Positions 1 to 8,956 are shown, counted from the first letter of the stretch. The stretch: 64,000 bases of DNA from Kurthia sibirica (GCF_003143975.1 NZ_QFVR01000001.1:62001-126000); one strand, 5' to 3'. A program made the numbers and translations. The notes: a model not told the origin generated them from the letters alone.

Positions 1-501
1 GTATCAAATATCTATGCAATTGGTGATGTAGTTGCTGGATTACAATTAGCACACAAAGCTTCATACGAAGGTAAAGTAGCAGCTGAAGCAATCGCAGGAG
101 AAAAATCAATCGTTGATTATCTTGCAATTCCTGCAGTATGCTTCACAGATCCTGAAATGGCATCTGTTGGTTATTCTGAAGCGGAAGCTAAAGAAAATGG
201 CTACGATGTAATCGTTGGTAAATTTGCATTTGGTGCAAACGGTCGTGCATTAGCTCTTAATGAAACAGAAGGTTTTGTTAAACTTGTAGGCCGTAAAGAA
301 GATGGTTTAGTTCTTGGTGGACAAATCGTAGGTGTTGGCGCATCAGATATGATCGCTGAAATCGCATTAGCTGTTGAAACAGGTATGACTTTAGAAGATG
401 TTGCTATGACGATCCATGCGCATCCAACTTTAGGCGAGATTGTTATGGAAGCAGCAGAAGTTGCTCTTGGCCATCCGATTCATATGGTTACAAAAAAATA
501 A
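1..501 (+). CDS. pdhD: dihydrolipoyl dehydrogenase (E3), C-terminal part
   Basis: Frame 1 is open from the first base, so this is the 3' end of a longer gene. The start of the visible part reads N-I-Y-A-I-G-D, the FAD-binding GD motif of the pyridine nucleotide-disulfide oxidoreductases. It is followed by the dimerisation domain with the catalytic H-x-H-P-T-L-x-E segment (AHPTLGE), the His-Glu dyad of E3. The enzyme reoxidises dihydrolipoamide with NAD+ in pyruvate and other 2-oxoacid dehydrogenases. In Bacillus pdhD ends the pdhABCD operon, and a strong terminator follows here, consistent with that. The symbol pdhD rather than another lpd paralogue rests on the yktA-yktB neighbourhood downstream. 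Confidence 0.93.
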   Translation, partial: VSNIYAIGDVVAGLQLAHKASYEGKVAAEAIAGEKSIVDYLAIPAVCFTDPEMASVGYSEAEAKENGYDVIVGKFAFGANGRALALNETEGFVKLVGRKEDGLVLGGQIVGVGASDMIAEIALAVETGMTLEDVAMTIHAHPTLGEIVMEAAEVALGHPIHMVTKK

Positions 502-511
502 GTTACAGACA

Positions 512-550
512 AAAACCCTTGAGCTAAATTGTAGCTCGAGGGTTTTTTAT
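512..550 (+). terminator. rho-independent terminator after pdhD
   Basis: An inverted repeat (AACCCTTGAGCT, loop, AGCTCGAGGGTT) is followed directly by a T run. It closes the pdh operon. Confidence 0.9.
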
Positions 551-923
551 TGTCTAAAAAAGGAAATAAGAATGATATTACAGGAAATAGATACACTAAC
601 TAAGTGAGGAACCATAGTTTCTAATACCCTTAAAAGGGCTATGCACTATGAATATACGCTTTTTTAACGAGATGAGTATTTACATCATACATCTATTGTT
701 TAATCATGTAATGGCATGCTAGGTAACTTTATCGCATTTAAAATAGGCAGGGGGTTCTTTTTGCGAAAAGGTGTTATGAAGAAGCGAATTCAACAAACTA
801 CCCTAATTATACCTATTATGGGTATAATAAGTTTTGTAGGAATGATCTGTTTATTCACTAACTGCATCAAATATTTCATCGTGCATCATTTAAATTTGGG
901 CGATGATAAGGAGGATTATATTA
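551..923. other. intergenic, upstream of the SDR gene
   Basis: No convincing gene. There is a short inverted repeat CCCTT-aa-AAGGG near 628. An open frame from about 776 (MKKRIQQTT..., one hydrophobic stretch) runs into the SDR gene and lacks a well-placed ribosome binding site. It could encode a small membrane protein but is weakly supported. Confidence 0.4.
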
Positions 924-1712
924 ATGAATTTAGGATTGCTAGGTAAAACGGCTATTGTCACAGGAGGGTCACGTGGAATCGGTTTTGCTGTCGCTTTACA
1001 ACTGGTTATTGAAGGAGCGAATGTTGTTATTTGTGGTAGACATGAAGATGCCTTAAAAGATGCTGCAAATAAAATTGAAAAAGAAACACAACAAAGGGTA
1101 CTAGCGATTGTTGCTGATGTATCATCAAAAGCAGATTGTGAAAAGCTGATTAAAAGTACTGTCGCAAAACATAATCGTATTGACATACTAATCAACAATG
1201 CAGGGATGTCTTCAACGAACTCCTTCATGGATATATCTACGAGACAGTGGACAGAAGATTTAGATTTAAAATTATTTGGTGCGATCAATTGTTCGGAAGC
1301 GGCAGTACCACATATGGAGGCTACTGGAGGAGGTTCTATTGTTAATGTGACAGCTATTTCTGGTAAATCTTCCACTGCAGGAACAATGCCAACTTCGGTT
1401 AGTCGCGCAGCAGGCATTGCATTAACGAACACAATGTCAAAAGATTTAGGTCCATTATCTATTCGTGTCAATGCAGTATGCATAGGTTTGATTCGTAGTA
1501 CACAAATTGAACGTAAGTGGAAAAAAGAGCAGGCATTGATGGAATGGGAAGATTATAGTCTACTAGCAGCAGAGCAAATTCCAATACCACTTGGGCGAAT
1601 TGGTGAAGCAAGTGAAGCAGCAAATGCTATCGTATTTTTAGCATCTGAAGCAGCGTCATATATTAGTGGTACAGCATTAAATATTGATGGCGGTACATCA
1701 CCAGTCGTATAA
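924..1712 (+). CDS. SDR-family protein with substituted active-site residues
   Basis: A 262-residue classical short-chain dehydrogenase/reductase fold. TGGSRGIG (residues 13-20) binds the nucleotide, NNAG is at 91-94, and the catalytic Ser position is S146. The start ATG at 924 is set by an AAGGAGG site at 908-914. The invariant Y-x-x-x-K is not present: the aligned segment reads P-T-S-V-S-R-A-A, so Thr157 replaces Tyr and Arg161 replaces Lys. The substrate cannot be read from the sequence. Either it is an unusual oxidoreductase or it has lost SDR catalysis. It converges on the TetR gene and may belong to the same detoxification locus. Confidence 0.85.
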   Translation: MNLGLLGKTAIVTGGSRGIGFAVALQLVIEGANVVICGRHEDALKDAANKIEKETQQRVLAIVADVSSKADCEKLIKSTVAKHNRIDILINNAGMSSTNSFMDISTRQWTEDLDLKLFGAINCSEAAVPHMEATGGGSIVNVTAISGKSSTAGTMPTSVSRAAGIALTNTMSKDLGPLSIRVNAVCIGLIRSTQIERKWKKEQALMEWEDYSLLAAEQIPIPLGRIGEASEAANAIVFLASEAASYISGTALNIDGGTSPVV

Positions 1713-1720
1713 TAACGACA

Positions 1721-1772
1721 AAAGGCATACTCTTTGAAATCAGCAATCGATTTCATGTGAATATGCCCTTAT
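1721..1772. terminator. bidirectional hairpin between convergent genes
   Basis: Long inverted repeat (AAGGCATAC..TTTGAAATC / GATTTCATG..TATGCCCTT) in the 67 bp between the SDR stop and the TetR stop. It probably terminates both transcripts. Confidence 0.6.
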
Positions 1773-1779
1773 TTTAAGG

Positions 1780-2628
1780 TTACAAATGGGGAAGTGGCGA
1801 AAATTGTTTCACAAGTGTTGAAAGCCATTGTAATTCTTTGTCATGTTGAATGTTGGCTGCCATACCATTTAGTAGTACTGCGCTAGGTATTGGTTGTGAA
1901 AACTCATTTTCCAATAGATGAATAGATTGGCCAAAAAATGAGTTTTTATCATATAGTGTTTTCACTCGTGTCAATTCCTCCATAATTAATTGGCGAATTG
2001 ATAATTGTTTATTGCACATGGAGGAATTTTCTAAAAATTGCTCTTCTTCCACAAAGGGTTCGAATTGATGCTCAACTAATACATCGATATAGTGTAAAAT
2101 AAGTTCAGCGATTTTTTTAAAATCATAGTGTTTACGATGATGAATCGTGAAATCTGTATAACTGTGAATTAGGCCCTTTAAACAAAGATGAATATCATAT
2201 TTGTTGTGCTGCAGTTTTTCACCGTATGTGTCTTGCAATAAAGTGATAATAATATCATTCATTGCACGATTAAAAATTTCCACTTTTTGAAGTAGCTCTG
2301 CCTTCGCATCTTTTAAATTTTCAGTAAGCAACATTTCAAATAATGGAAATTGTTCATTGAATAAATGCATGCTAGATGAACAGAATTTACTGAGTTTATC
2401 GCGTGGAGAACTATCTTCATCCGCTAATTTTTGGAAAGCGATGGTTTGATCTTGTATTAACTGATCTACGATAGCGATGAGTAATTCTTCTTTAGAACGA
2501 AAAGATAAGTAAAATGCGCCCTTCGAAATACCACATGCTTCTGTAATATCTTGTATGGAGGTTTTAGCAATTGTTTTTTGAGAGAATAATTCAATTGCTT
2601 TTTGTATGATCAATCGTTGTTTTGACAA
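1780..2628 (-). CDS. TetR/AcrR-family transcriptional regulator
   Basis: About 282 residues. The N-terminal helix-turn-helix segment (TSIQDITEACGISKGAFYLSF) is typical of TetR, and the long helical C-terminal domain would bind an inducer. A GTG lies further upstream at 2655, but the strong AAAGGAGGGG site (about 2636-2645) points to the TTG at 2628. It is transcribed divergently from the RND pump gene, and a TetR-type palindrome sits between them, so local repression of the pump and itself is the simplest reading. The inducer is unknown. Confidence 0.88.
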   Translation of the reverse strand: MSKQRLIIQKAIELFSQKTIAKTSIQDITEACGISKGAFYLSFRSKEELLIAIVDQLIQDQTIAFQKLADEDSSPRDKLSKFCSSSMHLFNEQFPLFEMLLTENLKDAKAELLQKVEIFNRAMNDIIITLLQDTYGEKLQHNKYDIHLCLKGLIHSYTDFTIHHRKHYDFKKIAELILHYIDVLVEHQFEPFVEEEQFLENSSMCNKQLSIRQLIMEELTRVKTLYDKNSFFGQSIHLLENEFSQPIPSAVLLNGMAANIQHDKELQWLSTLVKQFSPLPHL

Positions 2629-2656
2629 TGAAACCCCTCCTTTATTAATTGACACA

Positions 2657-2670
2657 TGACCGACTAGTCA
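2657..2670. promoter_or_regulatory. candidate TetR operator
   Basis: TGACCGACTAGTCA contains the perfect 8-bp palindrome GACTAGTC (2662-2669). It lies just upstream of the TetR ribosome binding site and about 105 bp before the RND start, the usual place for an autoregulatory TetR site. Confidence 0.55.
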
Positions 2671-2773
2671 TTAAGATAGGTAATAGTGAATTAGTGGTCA
2701 TTCCATCTCATGGTGATGCTAATAACTGTATTATAAATGAAATCTGACTTTGAAGTCAAAAGGTGGTGCCGTA

Positions 2774-5700
2774 TTGAAAGGTTTTATAAAGTTTGTTTTA
2801 AAAAATAAGCTCGCTGTATGGTTATTAACAATTATTTTAGCAGCAGCTGGTATTTATTCTGGCTTGAAAATGAAAATGGAAACGATTCCGGATATCTCCG
2901 TTCCAATCGTTACATTAAGCACTACATATGTAGGAGCAAGTCCAGAGCAAGTAGAAGAAAAAGTATCGAGTCCGTTTGAAAAAGCGGTTCAAAATTTAAA
3001 AGGTGTTAAATCAGTCTATTCAAATTCTTATCAAAATGCTTCTAGCCTACAAATAGAATTTGATTATGGTACAGATATGAAATCAGCACAGGAAGATGTG
3101 AAGGAAGCGATTGAAAAAATCACTTTACCAGAAACTGCACAAAAACCTGTTATCGATCGCGTTAATATTAATGCTTTCCCAATCGTTGCCATGAGCGTAG
3201 CCGATAAGGAACAATCGATTGCTGAATTAACGAAAACAGTAGAAGATTATTTTGTACCAAAACTTGAAGGTGTAGACGGTGTATCATCTGTGTCTGTTAG
3301 TGGACAACAAGTTAATAAAGTGCAATTACAATATGATCAAAAGAAATTAGCTGAAAATGGTTTAACAGAAGATACAGTCAAACAATATATTCAAGCGATG
3401 GATACGCGCATCCCTCTTGGTATGTTCCAATTTGCTGAATCAGAACAAGCTGTCGTAGTCAACGGTAAGATGACAACGATGAACAAGTTAGAAGATTTAA
3501 AAATTCCAATTCAAAGTGCAACACCAAGTGCAACACCAAGTGCAACAGATCCTGCTGCTGCTACTGCTACTGCGAAAGAACCCTTTGTTAAATTAGGTGA
3601 TATTGCTACATTAAAATTAAAGGGTGAAGTTGAATCTGTATCGCGTACAAATGGTCAAGATGCCATTGCTGTACAAGTAATAAAAGCACAAGATGCCAAT
3701 ACAGTAGATGTTGTTGATGATGTGAAAGAAATGTCTGAAACATTCAAAAAGGATAATAAAGGCCTCGCTATTGACGTAACATTAGATCAAGGTCAACCGA
3801 TTAAAGATTCGGTGAGTACGATGATTGATAAAGCATTATTCGGTGCGATTTTTGCCGTCATTATCATTATGCTGTTCTTACGTAACTTCAAATCCACAAT
3901 CATTGCGATTATTTCTATTCCAATGTCATTATTGATTGCTGTAATTGGCTTGAAATATATGGATATTTCTTTGAATATGATGACACTGGGCGCTATGACT
4001 GTTGCGATAGGTCGCGTAATTGATGACTCGATTGTCGTCGTAGAAAATATTTTTAGGCGGATACATTTGGAGGATGAAAAACTTCGTGGTCGTGAATTAA
4101 TACGTGAAGCAACATTAGAAATGTTCCGTCCGATTCTATCATCGACGATTGTTACAGTCGCGGTATTCTTACCAATTGGCTTAGTTGGTGGCATGGTCGG
4201 TGAATTATTCCTACCGTTCGGATTAACGATGGCATTTGCCTTAATCGCTTCATTAGTTATTGCGATTACAATCGTTCCAGCTTTGGCACATACGCTGTTC
4301 AAAAAACAAATTTATGGTGCTAAAACAGTTAAAAAAGAAGAACATGGTAAAATGGCTCATAGTTATAAAAAAATATTAACTTGGGTACTTGACCATAAAA
4401 TTATTACGTTCTCAGGGTCGATTATCGTTTTAGTAGCAAGTTTATTCCTTGCACCACTAGTTGGTTTTAGCTTCTTACCGGACGATGAGCAAAAAATGGC
4501 GTACTTAACGTATACACCAGAACCTGGTCAAACACGTGATCAAGTGATTAAAGATGTTGAAAAAGTAGAAAATATGGTCAGCGAAGTGAAGGATGTTGAT
4601 ACGGTTCAAGTATCAATAGGTGGTAATAACCCGATGAATCCTGGTGCTTCAAACGGCGCATTAATGTATTTAATCTATGATCCAGATACGAAGGATTTTG
4701 CGAAGAAAAATGAAAAATTAGTACAAAAAATTATGGCAGTAGATCAACGTGGGGAATGGAAACAGCAAGATTTCTCAGGCGGTATGTCAAGCAATGAATT
4801 AACCTATTCAGTTTATGGGAATAGCATTGATGATATTCGTCCAGTTGTTGCTAAAATTGAGACTGTCTTAAATGATAGCAAAGAGTTAAAAGATGTTAAA
4901 TCTTCTCTCTCAGAAGAATATGACCAAAAAACATTAGAAGTAAATCGTGAAAAAGCGCAACAATACGGCTTATCAACAGCGCAAATTGCGATGATGATCA
5001 ACCCGAATGTTCCTGCGACTGTCTTAACAACCGTTATGAATGATGGCAAAGAAATTAATGTTGAAGTACATTCAGATGTTAAATCACCAGATACATTTGA
5101 TAAAGTGCTTGAACAAAAAATTAAAACGCCGGTTGGTAAAGAAATCAAATTACAAGAAGTAGTTACGGTTAAAGAAGGTAAAACATTGGCTACCGTTAGT
5201 CGTAGTGCTAGTAAGTATTACGCAACTGTTTCTGCAACAATTACAACAAAAGATGTAACAGAAGCATCATCAGCAGTGCAAAATAAAATTGATAAAATCA
5301 AATTACCGAATAATGTTGATGTGAATTCAGGTGGCGTTACAGATGACATCAAAGATTCATTCACAAAACTAGGGTTAGCTATGTTAGCGGCAATCGCTAT
5401 CGTATACTTCACACTAGTTGTAACATTTGGTGAAGGATTAGCACCATTCTCTATCTTATTCTCATTACCATTCACAGTAATCGGTGCACTTGTGGGTCTG
5501 TGGATTGCAGGAGAAACGATTTCCGTATCGTCCATGATAGGACTTCTCATGCTCATAGGGATTGTCGTAACAAACGCCATTGTTCTTGTCGATCGTATTA
5601 TCCATCGCGAACATGATGGGCTATCGATGCGTGAAGCCATTTTAGATGCAGGTGCAACACGTTTACGTCCAATTTTAATGACGGCCATTGCAACAATTGG

Positions 5701-5884
5701 CGCATTGATCCCATTAGCAATTGGTGCTGAAGGTAGTGGCTTAATTTCGAAAGGTCTTGGTATAACAGTAATCGGTGGTTTAATCAGTTCAACTGCTTTA
5801 ACGTTAATCATCGTACCTCTTGTTTATGAATTCCTTTCAAAACTATTGAAAAAAGATCGTGCTCACGAAGACAAAGAGAATTAG
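2774..5884 (+). CDS. RND-family efflux transporter, SwrC/YerP-like
   Basis: About 1036 residues, close to B. subtilis SwrC (YerP). The N-terminus (FIKFVLKNKLAVWL) and the GASPEQVEEKVSSPFEKAVQNL segment are characteristic. Two halves each carry a large extracytoplasmic loop and a block of membrane helices; a conserved TM4-like stretch (GAMTVAIGRVIDDSIVVVEN) carries the Asp pair needed for proton coupling. No membrane-fusion protein gene is adjacent. SwrC exports surfactin and other amphiphiles, and a similar multidrug/lipid export role is inferred. Start TTG at 2774 follows AAAGGTGG; an upstream in-frame TTG (2750) has no such site. Divergent TetR control is likely. Confidence 0.9.
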   Translation: MKGFIKFVLKNKLAVWLLTIILAAAGIYSGLKMKMETIPDISVPIVTLSTTYVGASPEQVEEKVSSPFEKAVQNLKGVKSVYSNSYQNASSLQIEFDYGTDMKSAQEDVKEAIEKITLPETAQKPVIDRVNINAFPIVAMSVADKEQSIAELTKTVEDYFVPKLEGVDGVSSVSVSGQQVNKVQLQYDQKKLAENGLTEDTVKQYIQAMDTRIPLGMFQFAESEQAVVVNGKMTTMNKLEDLKIPIQSATPSATPSATDPAAATATAKEPFVKLGDIATLKLKGEVESVSRTNGQDAIAVQVIKAQDANTVDVVDDVKEMSETFKKDNKGLAIDVTLDQGQPIKDSVSTMIDKALFGAIFAVIIIMLFLRNFKSTIIAIISIPMSLLIAVIGLKYMDISLNMMTLGAMTVAIGRVIDDSIVVVENIFRRIHLEDEKLRGRELIREATLEMFRPILSSTIVTVAVFLPIGLVGGMVGELFLPFGLTMAFALIASLVIAITIVPALAHTLFKKQIYGAKTVKKEEHGKMAHSYKKILTWVLDHKIITFSGSIIVLVASLFLAPLVGFSFLPDDEQKMAYLTYTPEPGQTRDQVIKDVEKVENMVSEVKDVDTVQVSIGGNNPMNPGASNGALMYLIYDPDTKDFAKKNEKLVQKIMAVDQRGEWKQQDFSGGMSSNELTYSVYGNSIDDIRPVVAKIETVLNDSKELKDVKSSLSEEYDQKTLEVNREKAQQYGLSTAQIAMMINPNVPATVLTTVMNDGKEINVEVHSDVKSPDTFDKVLEQKIKTPVGKEIKLQEVVTVKEGKTLATVSRSASKYYATVSATITTKDVTEASSAVQNKIDKIKLPNNVDVNSGGVTDDIKDSFTKLGLAMLAAIAIVYFTLVVTFGEGLAPFSILFSLPFTVIGALVGLWIAGETISVSSMIGLLMLIGIVVTNAIVLVDRIIHREHDGLSMREAILDAGATRLRPILMTAIATIGALIPLAIGAEGSGLISKGLGITVIGGLISSTALTLIIVPLVYEFLSKLLKKDRAHEDKEN
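3515..3549 (+). repeat. 12-bp in-frame tandem repeat in the RND gene
   Basis: AGTGCAACACCA occurs twice perfectly and a third time partly, encoding SATP-SATP-SAT in an Ala/Thr/Ser-rich extracytoplasmic linker. Copy-number change would alter linker length without a frameshift. Confidence 0.8.
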
Positions 5885-5930
5885 AAATGAAGGCAACATT
5901 CAATTTATTGTCTTTTTAACGAGTCACACT

Positions 5931-5972
5931 AAAATGAGAAATCGCATAAAAAGCGATTTCTCATTTTTTTAT
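5931..5972 (+). terminator. terminator after the RND gene
   Basis: AAATGAGAAATCGC / GCGATTTCTCATTT hairpin followed by seven T. Confidence 0.9.
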
Positions 5973-6156
5973 GCCTTTTATTAAATAAGTGGAGTCCTAA
6001 ATATGAATTATTTGACTGTCTGGATTGTTAGAAACGTTGAAGTTAGAAGCGGCTAGTAAACCTTTATTTACGTAAAAAATACTGGGTTGAATGCTACAAC
6101 CTCTACAGATCCAATTATTATTTTTCCAGAGTATCACTTCTTTTATTATACCGAAA
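5973..6156. other. intergenic, no gene seen
   Basis: Low-complexity AT-rich DNA between the RND terminator and the cidA/lrgA promoter; no supported coding frame or structure. Confidence 0.5.
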
Positions 6157-6185
6157 TAGACATATTTATCCAAAAAGTGTACAAT
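6157..6185 (+). promoter_or_regulatory. sigma-A-type promoter of the cidA/lrgA-lrgB pair
   Basis: TAGACA (6157-6162), 17-bp spacer, TACAAT (6180-6185), about 28 bp before the start codon. Confidence 0.5.
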
Positions 6186-6212
6186 ATGAAAAACTTTATA
6201 GGAGAGATAATT

Positions 6213-6620
6213 ATGCTGAACTATTTGCTGAAAATAATCGTCATCAGTGTGCAAATTTTATTACTCTATTGTATTTCATTAGTGGGTAACTTCATAGTAA
6301 AGCAACTACATATTCCACTTCCTGGGAGTATTATTGGTCTGTTACTCTTGTTAGCGATGTTACACTTTAAATTGATCCCATTGCAGTTGGTTGCTAAAGG
6401 TGCGGGTTTTTTATTGCCGCTCTTAACATTATTATTAATACCTGCAACGGTGGGTGTCATTGACTATCCTGAACTCCTATCTCCCTATGGTGTAATCTTG
6501 TTATGCATTACAATAATTAGTACATTGTTTACGCTTGGGTTGACAGCAAAGCTTGCTCAGAAAATAGAACGTAAAGAAGCAGCGGATAGAGGAGTTGATC
6601 ACGATGTTAGCCACCATTAG
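6213..6620 (+). CDS. CidA/LrgA-family holin-like membrane protein
   Basis: 135 residues with four hydrophobic helices. The signature I-P-L-P-G-S-I-I-G-L-L-L-L and the L-L-P-L-L segment identify the CidA/LrgA family, holin-like proteins that with LrgB/CidB affect murein hydrolase activity, cell lysis and, in recent work, pyruvate or other overflow-metabolite uptake. ATG at 6213 follows ATAGGAGAG; longer upstream starts lack a site. It overlaps the next gene by 17 bp, so the two are translationally coupled. No LytSR-type regulator is adjacent, so cid or lrg cannot be distinguished by context. Confidence 0.85.
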   Translation: MLNYLLKIIVISVQILLLYCISLVGNFIVKQLHIPLPGSIIGLLLLLAMLHFKLIPLQLVAKGAGFLLPLLTLLLIPATVGVIDYPELLSPYGVILLCITIISTLFTLGLTAKLAQKIERKEAADRGVDHDVSHH

Positions 6621-7284
6621 TTATACATTGTTAACCATTATTATTTTTTATATCATGACTTGGTTATATAAGCGTTCAGGTATCTCTTTTTTATTCCCTA
6701 TATTAACGGCTACCATCGTTTTACTTGTCTTGTTAAGCCTATTTGATATTTCTTATGATAATTATATGCAGGGAGGAAGAATTATAAACTTTTTTTTAAG
6801 CCCTGCTATAGTAGCAATGGCTTACCCACTTTATACACAATGGGATGTCATAATGAAATATAAAAAAACAATTTTAGCGAGTATTTGCATTGCGATGGTT
6901 GCTGGCATGATCAGTATTATCACGTTAGCCCTGATTTTCCAATTAGATGATGGTATTATAAAGTCTTTTTTACCAAAATCAATTACGTCACCAGTTGCTC
7001 TCCAAATTAGTGAATCGATTGGTGGTTTACCACAAATGACGGTTCTTTTTGTCATTATTGCGGGGATTGCGGGTGCAATTGGAGGACCTGTCCTGTTCAA
7101 TATACTAAAAATTGACTCACCGATTAGTCGTGGGTTATCTATGGGGGCAACAGCCCATGGTATAGGTGTTAGCAAGTTAATTGAATACGGAGAGCTCACT
7201 TTATCTATTGGTTCGGTAGCGATGACGTTAAGTGCTATTTTAGGGTCCTTTTTATGTCCACTTGTACTACTGCTTTTATTTTAA
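6604..7284 (+). CDS. LrgB/CidB-family membrane protein
   Basis: About 226 residues, strongly hydrophobic. The family core is present (PKSITSPVALQISESIGG, GAIGGPVLF, MGATAHGIG). It is the partner of the upstream CidA/LrgA protein; homologous pairs include Staphylococcus LrgAB and Arabidopsis PLGG1, a glycolate/glycerate transporter. The ATG at 6604 lies 9 bp after GGAG; the earlier TTG at 6595 directly abuts that site and is unlikely. Confidence 0.88.
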   Translation: MLATISYTLLTIIIFYIMTWLYKRSGISFLFPILTATIVLLVLLSLFDISYDNYMQGGRIINFFLSPAIVAMAYPLYTQWDVIMKYKKTILASICIAMVAGMISIITLALIFQLDDGIIKSFLPKSITSPVALQISESIGGLPQMTVLFVIIAGIAGAIGGPVLFNILKIDSPISRGLSMGATAHGIGVSKLIEYGELTLSIGSVAMTLSAILGSFLCPLVLLLLF

Positions 7285-7359
7285 TTATTTCCTGGGAAAT
7301 TTGCATTAAAGAGCCGCATTGCTTAAAATGATAACAGCAAAAGAAAAGGCGGTAATTTG

Positions 7360-7656
7360 ATGGAATATTCATACCCATTTTCAGTTGAGTGGTCAACTGA
7401 TGAAATAGTAGATGTAATAGCATTTTTTCAAATGATTGAAAAAGCATATGAGAGCGGAGTAAAACGTGAAGATGTGCTAGAAAAGTATAGACGTTTCAAC
7501 CAAATTGTACCTGCGAAATCAGAAGAAAAAACTTATTTCAACGAATTTGAAGAAGCGAGTGGTTATGTAAGCTTTCCGGTAATTCGCGATGCTAAAAATG
7601 GCAAAGCGGGTTGTATTATAAAGGCTGAAATACCAAAACGTAAAAATAAAAAATAA
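7360..7656 (+). CDS. yktA: UPF0223 family protein YktA
   Basis: 98 residues. The opening MEYSYPFSVEWSTDEIVDVI and the E-K-A-Y-E-x-G-V-K segment match B. subtilis YktA (UPF0223), a small conserved Firmicutes protein of unknown role. Start at the second ATG (7360) after AAAAGGCGG. It is followed by yktB, a ykzI-like gene and suhB in the same order as in B. subtilis, marking the return to conserved backbone after the accessory segment. Confidence 0.88.
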   Translation: MEYSYPFSVEWSTDEIVDVIAFFQMIEKAYESGVKREDVLEKYRRFNQIVPAKSEEKTYFNEFEEASGYVSFPVIRDAKNGKAGCIIKAEIPKRKNKK

Positions 7657-7690
7657 TAAAAATAAGAGCGGCACAAAAGAATGTCTCGGT

Positions 7691-7740
7691 CATACAAAAA
7701 GGAGATTGCGTAGGCAATCTCCTTTTTGTATGATTTTTTC
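7691..7740. terminator. bidirectional terminator between yktA and yktB
   Basis: Near-perfect hairpin (CATACAAAAAGGAGATTGC, GTAG loop, GCAATCTCCTTTTTGTATG) between convergent genes with T/A tracts on both sides. Confidence 0.85.
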
Positions 7741-7851
7741 TTATGTGTTGCTATGAAGGACAGTTTGATGTCCAACTCGAGTGGTGATCTGACTTTCTTT
7801 ATATGCAGAAACGCAGGATTTTAGTTGTGCTTTTGTTTTATACTCATTTTA

Positions 7852-8505
7852 TTATGCATAGGTAGGTGCTTCTTTTGGTGCGCCCACCATTAATTTGTAA
7901 ATAGGCAATAGCTGATCAAAGGTCGTTTCAATTGTTTGTAGAAGCTCTTTACTTTTTAATGTAATTGCTTCATCACGCGGGATTTCGAGACCGACAATAA
8001 TCTCACCTTTTTTTACATCTCTGAAACGTGCAAGCAATTTTTCTGCAGTGCCATCTTCTAATGAAGTTGTAATTGATTGTGATTTTGGAGACATATGATC
8101 ACCTGAAATATAAAATGAATCAGGTAATTTTTCGAAACTATCTCTATTATTTAGTAGAGTCTTGGCGATATTTACTTTATTGGGTGCTTCGTAAATAACG
8201 GCAAGATTAATAAATAAATGAGATTCAAAGAGACCAATTTGAAAATGCGGCATCGCTTTATAACCACGTTTATAAGGAGCGAAGGCAACCCAACTATCAT
8301 TTGGTGGGTTTGTTTTTCTTCGTGCATGTTTAGCAACATGTGGGAAAAATTCTTCACCTAATTGAGCAGAGAAGTAAGCAGCAAAGATACCGCCTAGTTC
8401 CTCAAATTTTGGTCGTACTTGTGTAATTAAGGCGCTCATTCTTGGCTCAAGTCCATCAATAGTGAAAACATCGAAATCATTATTTGTCCATACTAATTCA
8501 GTCAT
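7852..8505 (-). CDS. yktB: UPF0637/DUF1054 protein YktB
   Basis: 217 residues, full length for DUF1054. Conserved blocks include F-T-I-D-G-L-E-x-R-M, HPRRKTNPPNDSWVAF-like (HARRKTNPPNDSWVAF) and PHFQIGLFE. The family has a solved fold but no established biochemical role. Start ATG has a GGAGG site 8-9 bp upstream. Opposite strand to its neighbours, as in B. subtilis. Confidence 0.9.
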   Translation of the reverse strand: MTELVWTNNDFDVFTIDGLEPRMSALITQVRPKFEELGGIFAAYFSAQLGEEFFPHVAKHARRKTNPPNDSWVAFAPYKRGYKAMPHFQIGLFESHLFINLAVIYEAPNKVNIAKTLLNNRDSFEKLPDSFYISGDHMSPKSQSITTSLEDGTAEKLLARFRDVKKGEIIVGLEIPRDEAITLKSKELLQTIETTFDQLLPIYKLMVGAPKEAPTYA

Positions 8506-8657
8506 TTATTAAATCCTCCAATAAATATTTATATGTTTATCATAGACGAAAAATGGGAAAAAATCTTGTATGAAGGATTGAGCGACTTATTTCATTTAAA
8601 TGATATGAGGATGGAGCAAAATCCCTTTTTTGCACTCTAGTAGAGGAGATGATCGTG

Positions 8658-8855
8658 ATGAAACAAGTTGTTCATATTATTCGTAAAGTTGAATTTGAGA
8701 AACAGTATATTAAGGGGCTACAATTTGAACTGGATTATGAGTTATCAACATTGTTTGATGCATTAACTAGCAACGATCAACGACAAATAGATTCGAGTAA
8801 AAAAAGACTAGAGGAAATTCATGTGGAATTGGAGGCATTTCATGTATTTTCTTAA
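8658..8855 (+). CDS. small YkzI-like protein
   Basis: 65 residues, charged and predicted helical, without a signal or membrane segment. ATG at 8658 is placed 8 bp after AGAGGAGA. It sits between yktB and the suhB gene, the position held by ykzI in B. subtilis; identity is inferred mainly from that synteny. Function unknown. Confidence 0.65.
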   Translation: MKQVVHIIRKVEFEKQYIKGLQFELDYELSTLFDALTSNDQRQIDSSKKRLEEIHVELEAFHVFS

Positions 8856-8877
8856 TTATCAGAAAAAAAAATCACCT

Positions 8878-8915
8878 TAACACTTGCTAATCTTACGAGA
8901 GGCGAGTGTTTTTTT
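8878..8915 (+). terminator. terminator after the ykzI-like gene
   Basis: AACACTTGC / GCGAGTGTT stem followed by a run of seven T. A TATAAT (8918-8923) immediately downstream may serve suhB, although no good -35 is visible. Confidence 0.75.
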
Positions 8916-8956
8916 GTTATAATATAGACAGGATGTATGGATAGGAGGAGAACCAT

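Noticed and set aside
716-946. 76-codon open frame before the SDR gene
   Set aside because: No clear ribosome binding site and it runs into the well-supported SDR start; mentioned only as a weak small-membrane-protein possibility.
890-1483. 197-codon minus-strand frame opposite the SDR gene
   Set aside because: Antisense shadow of a conserved gene with no ribosome binding site. The same applies to the long minus-strand frames in the RND gene.
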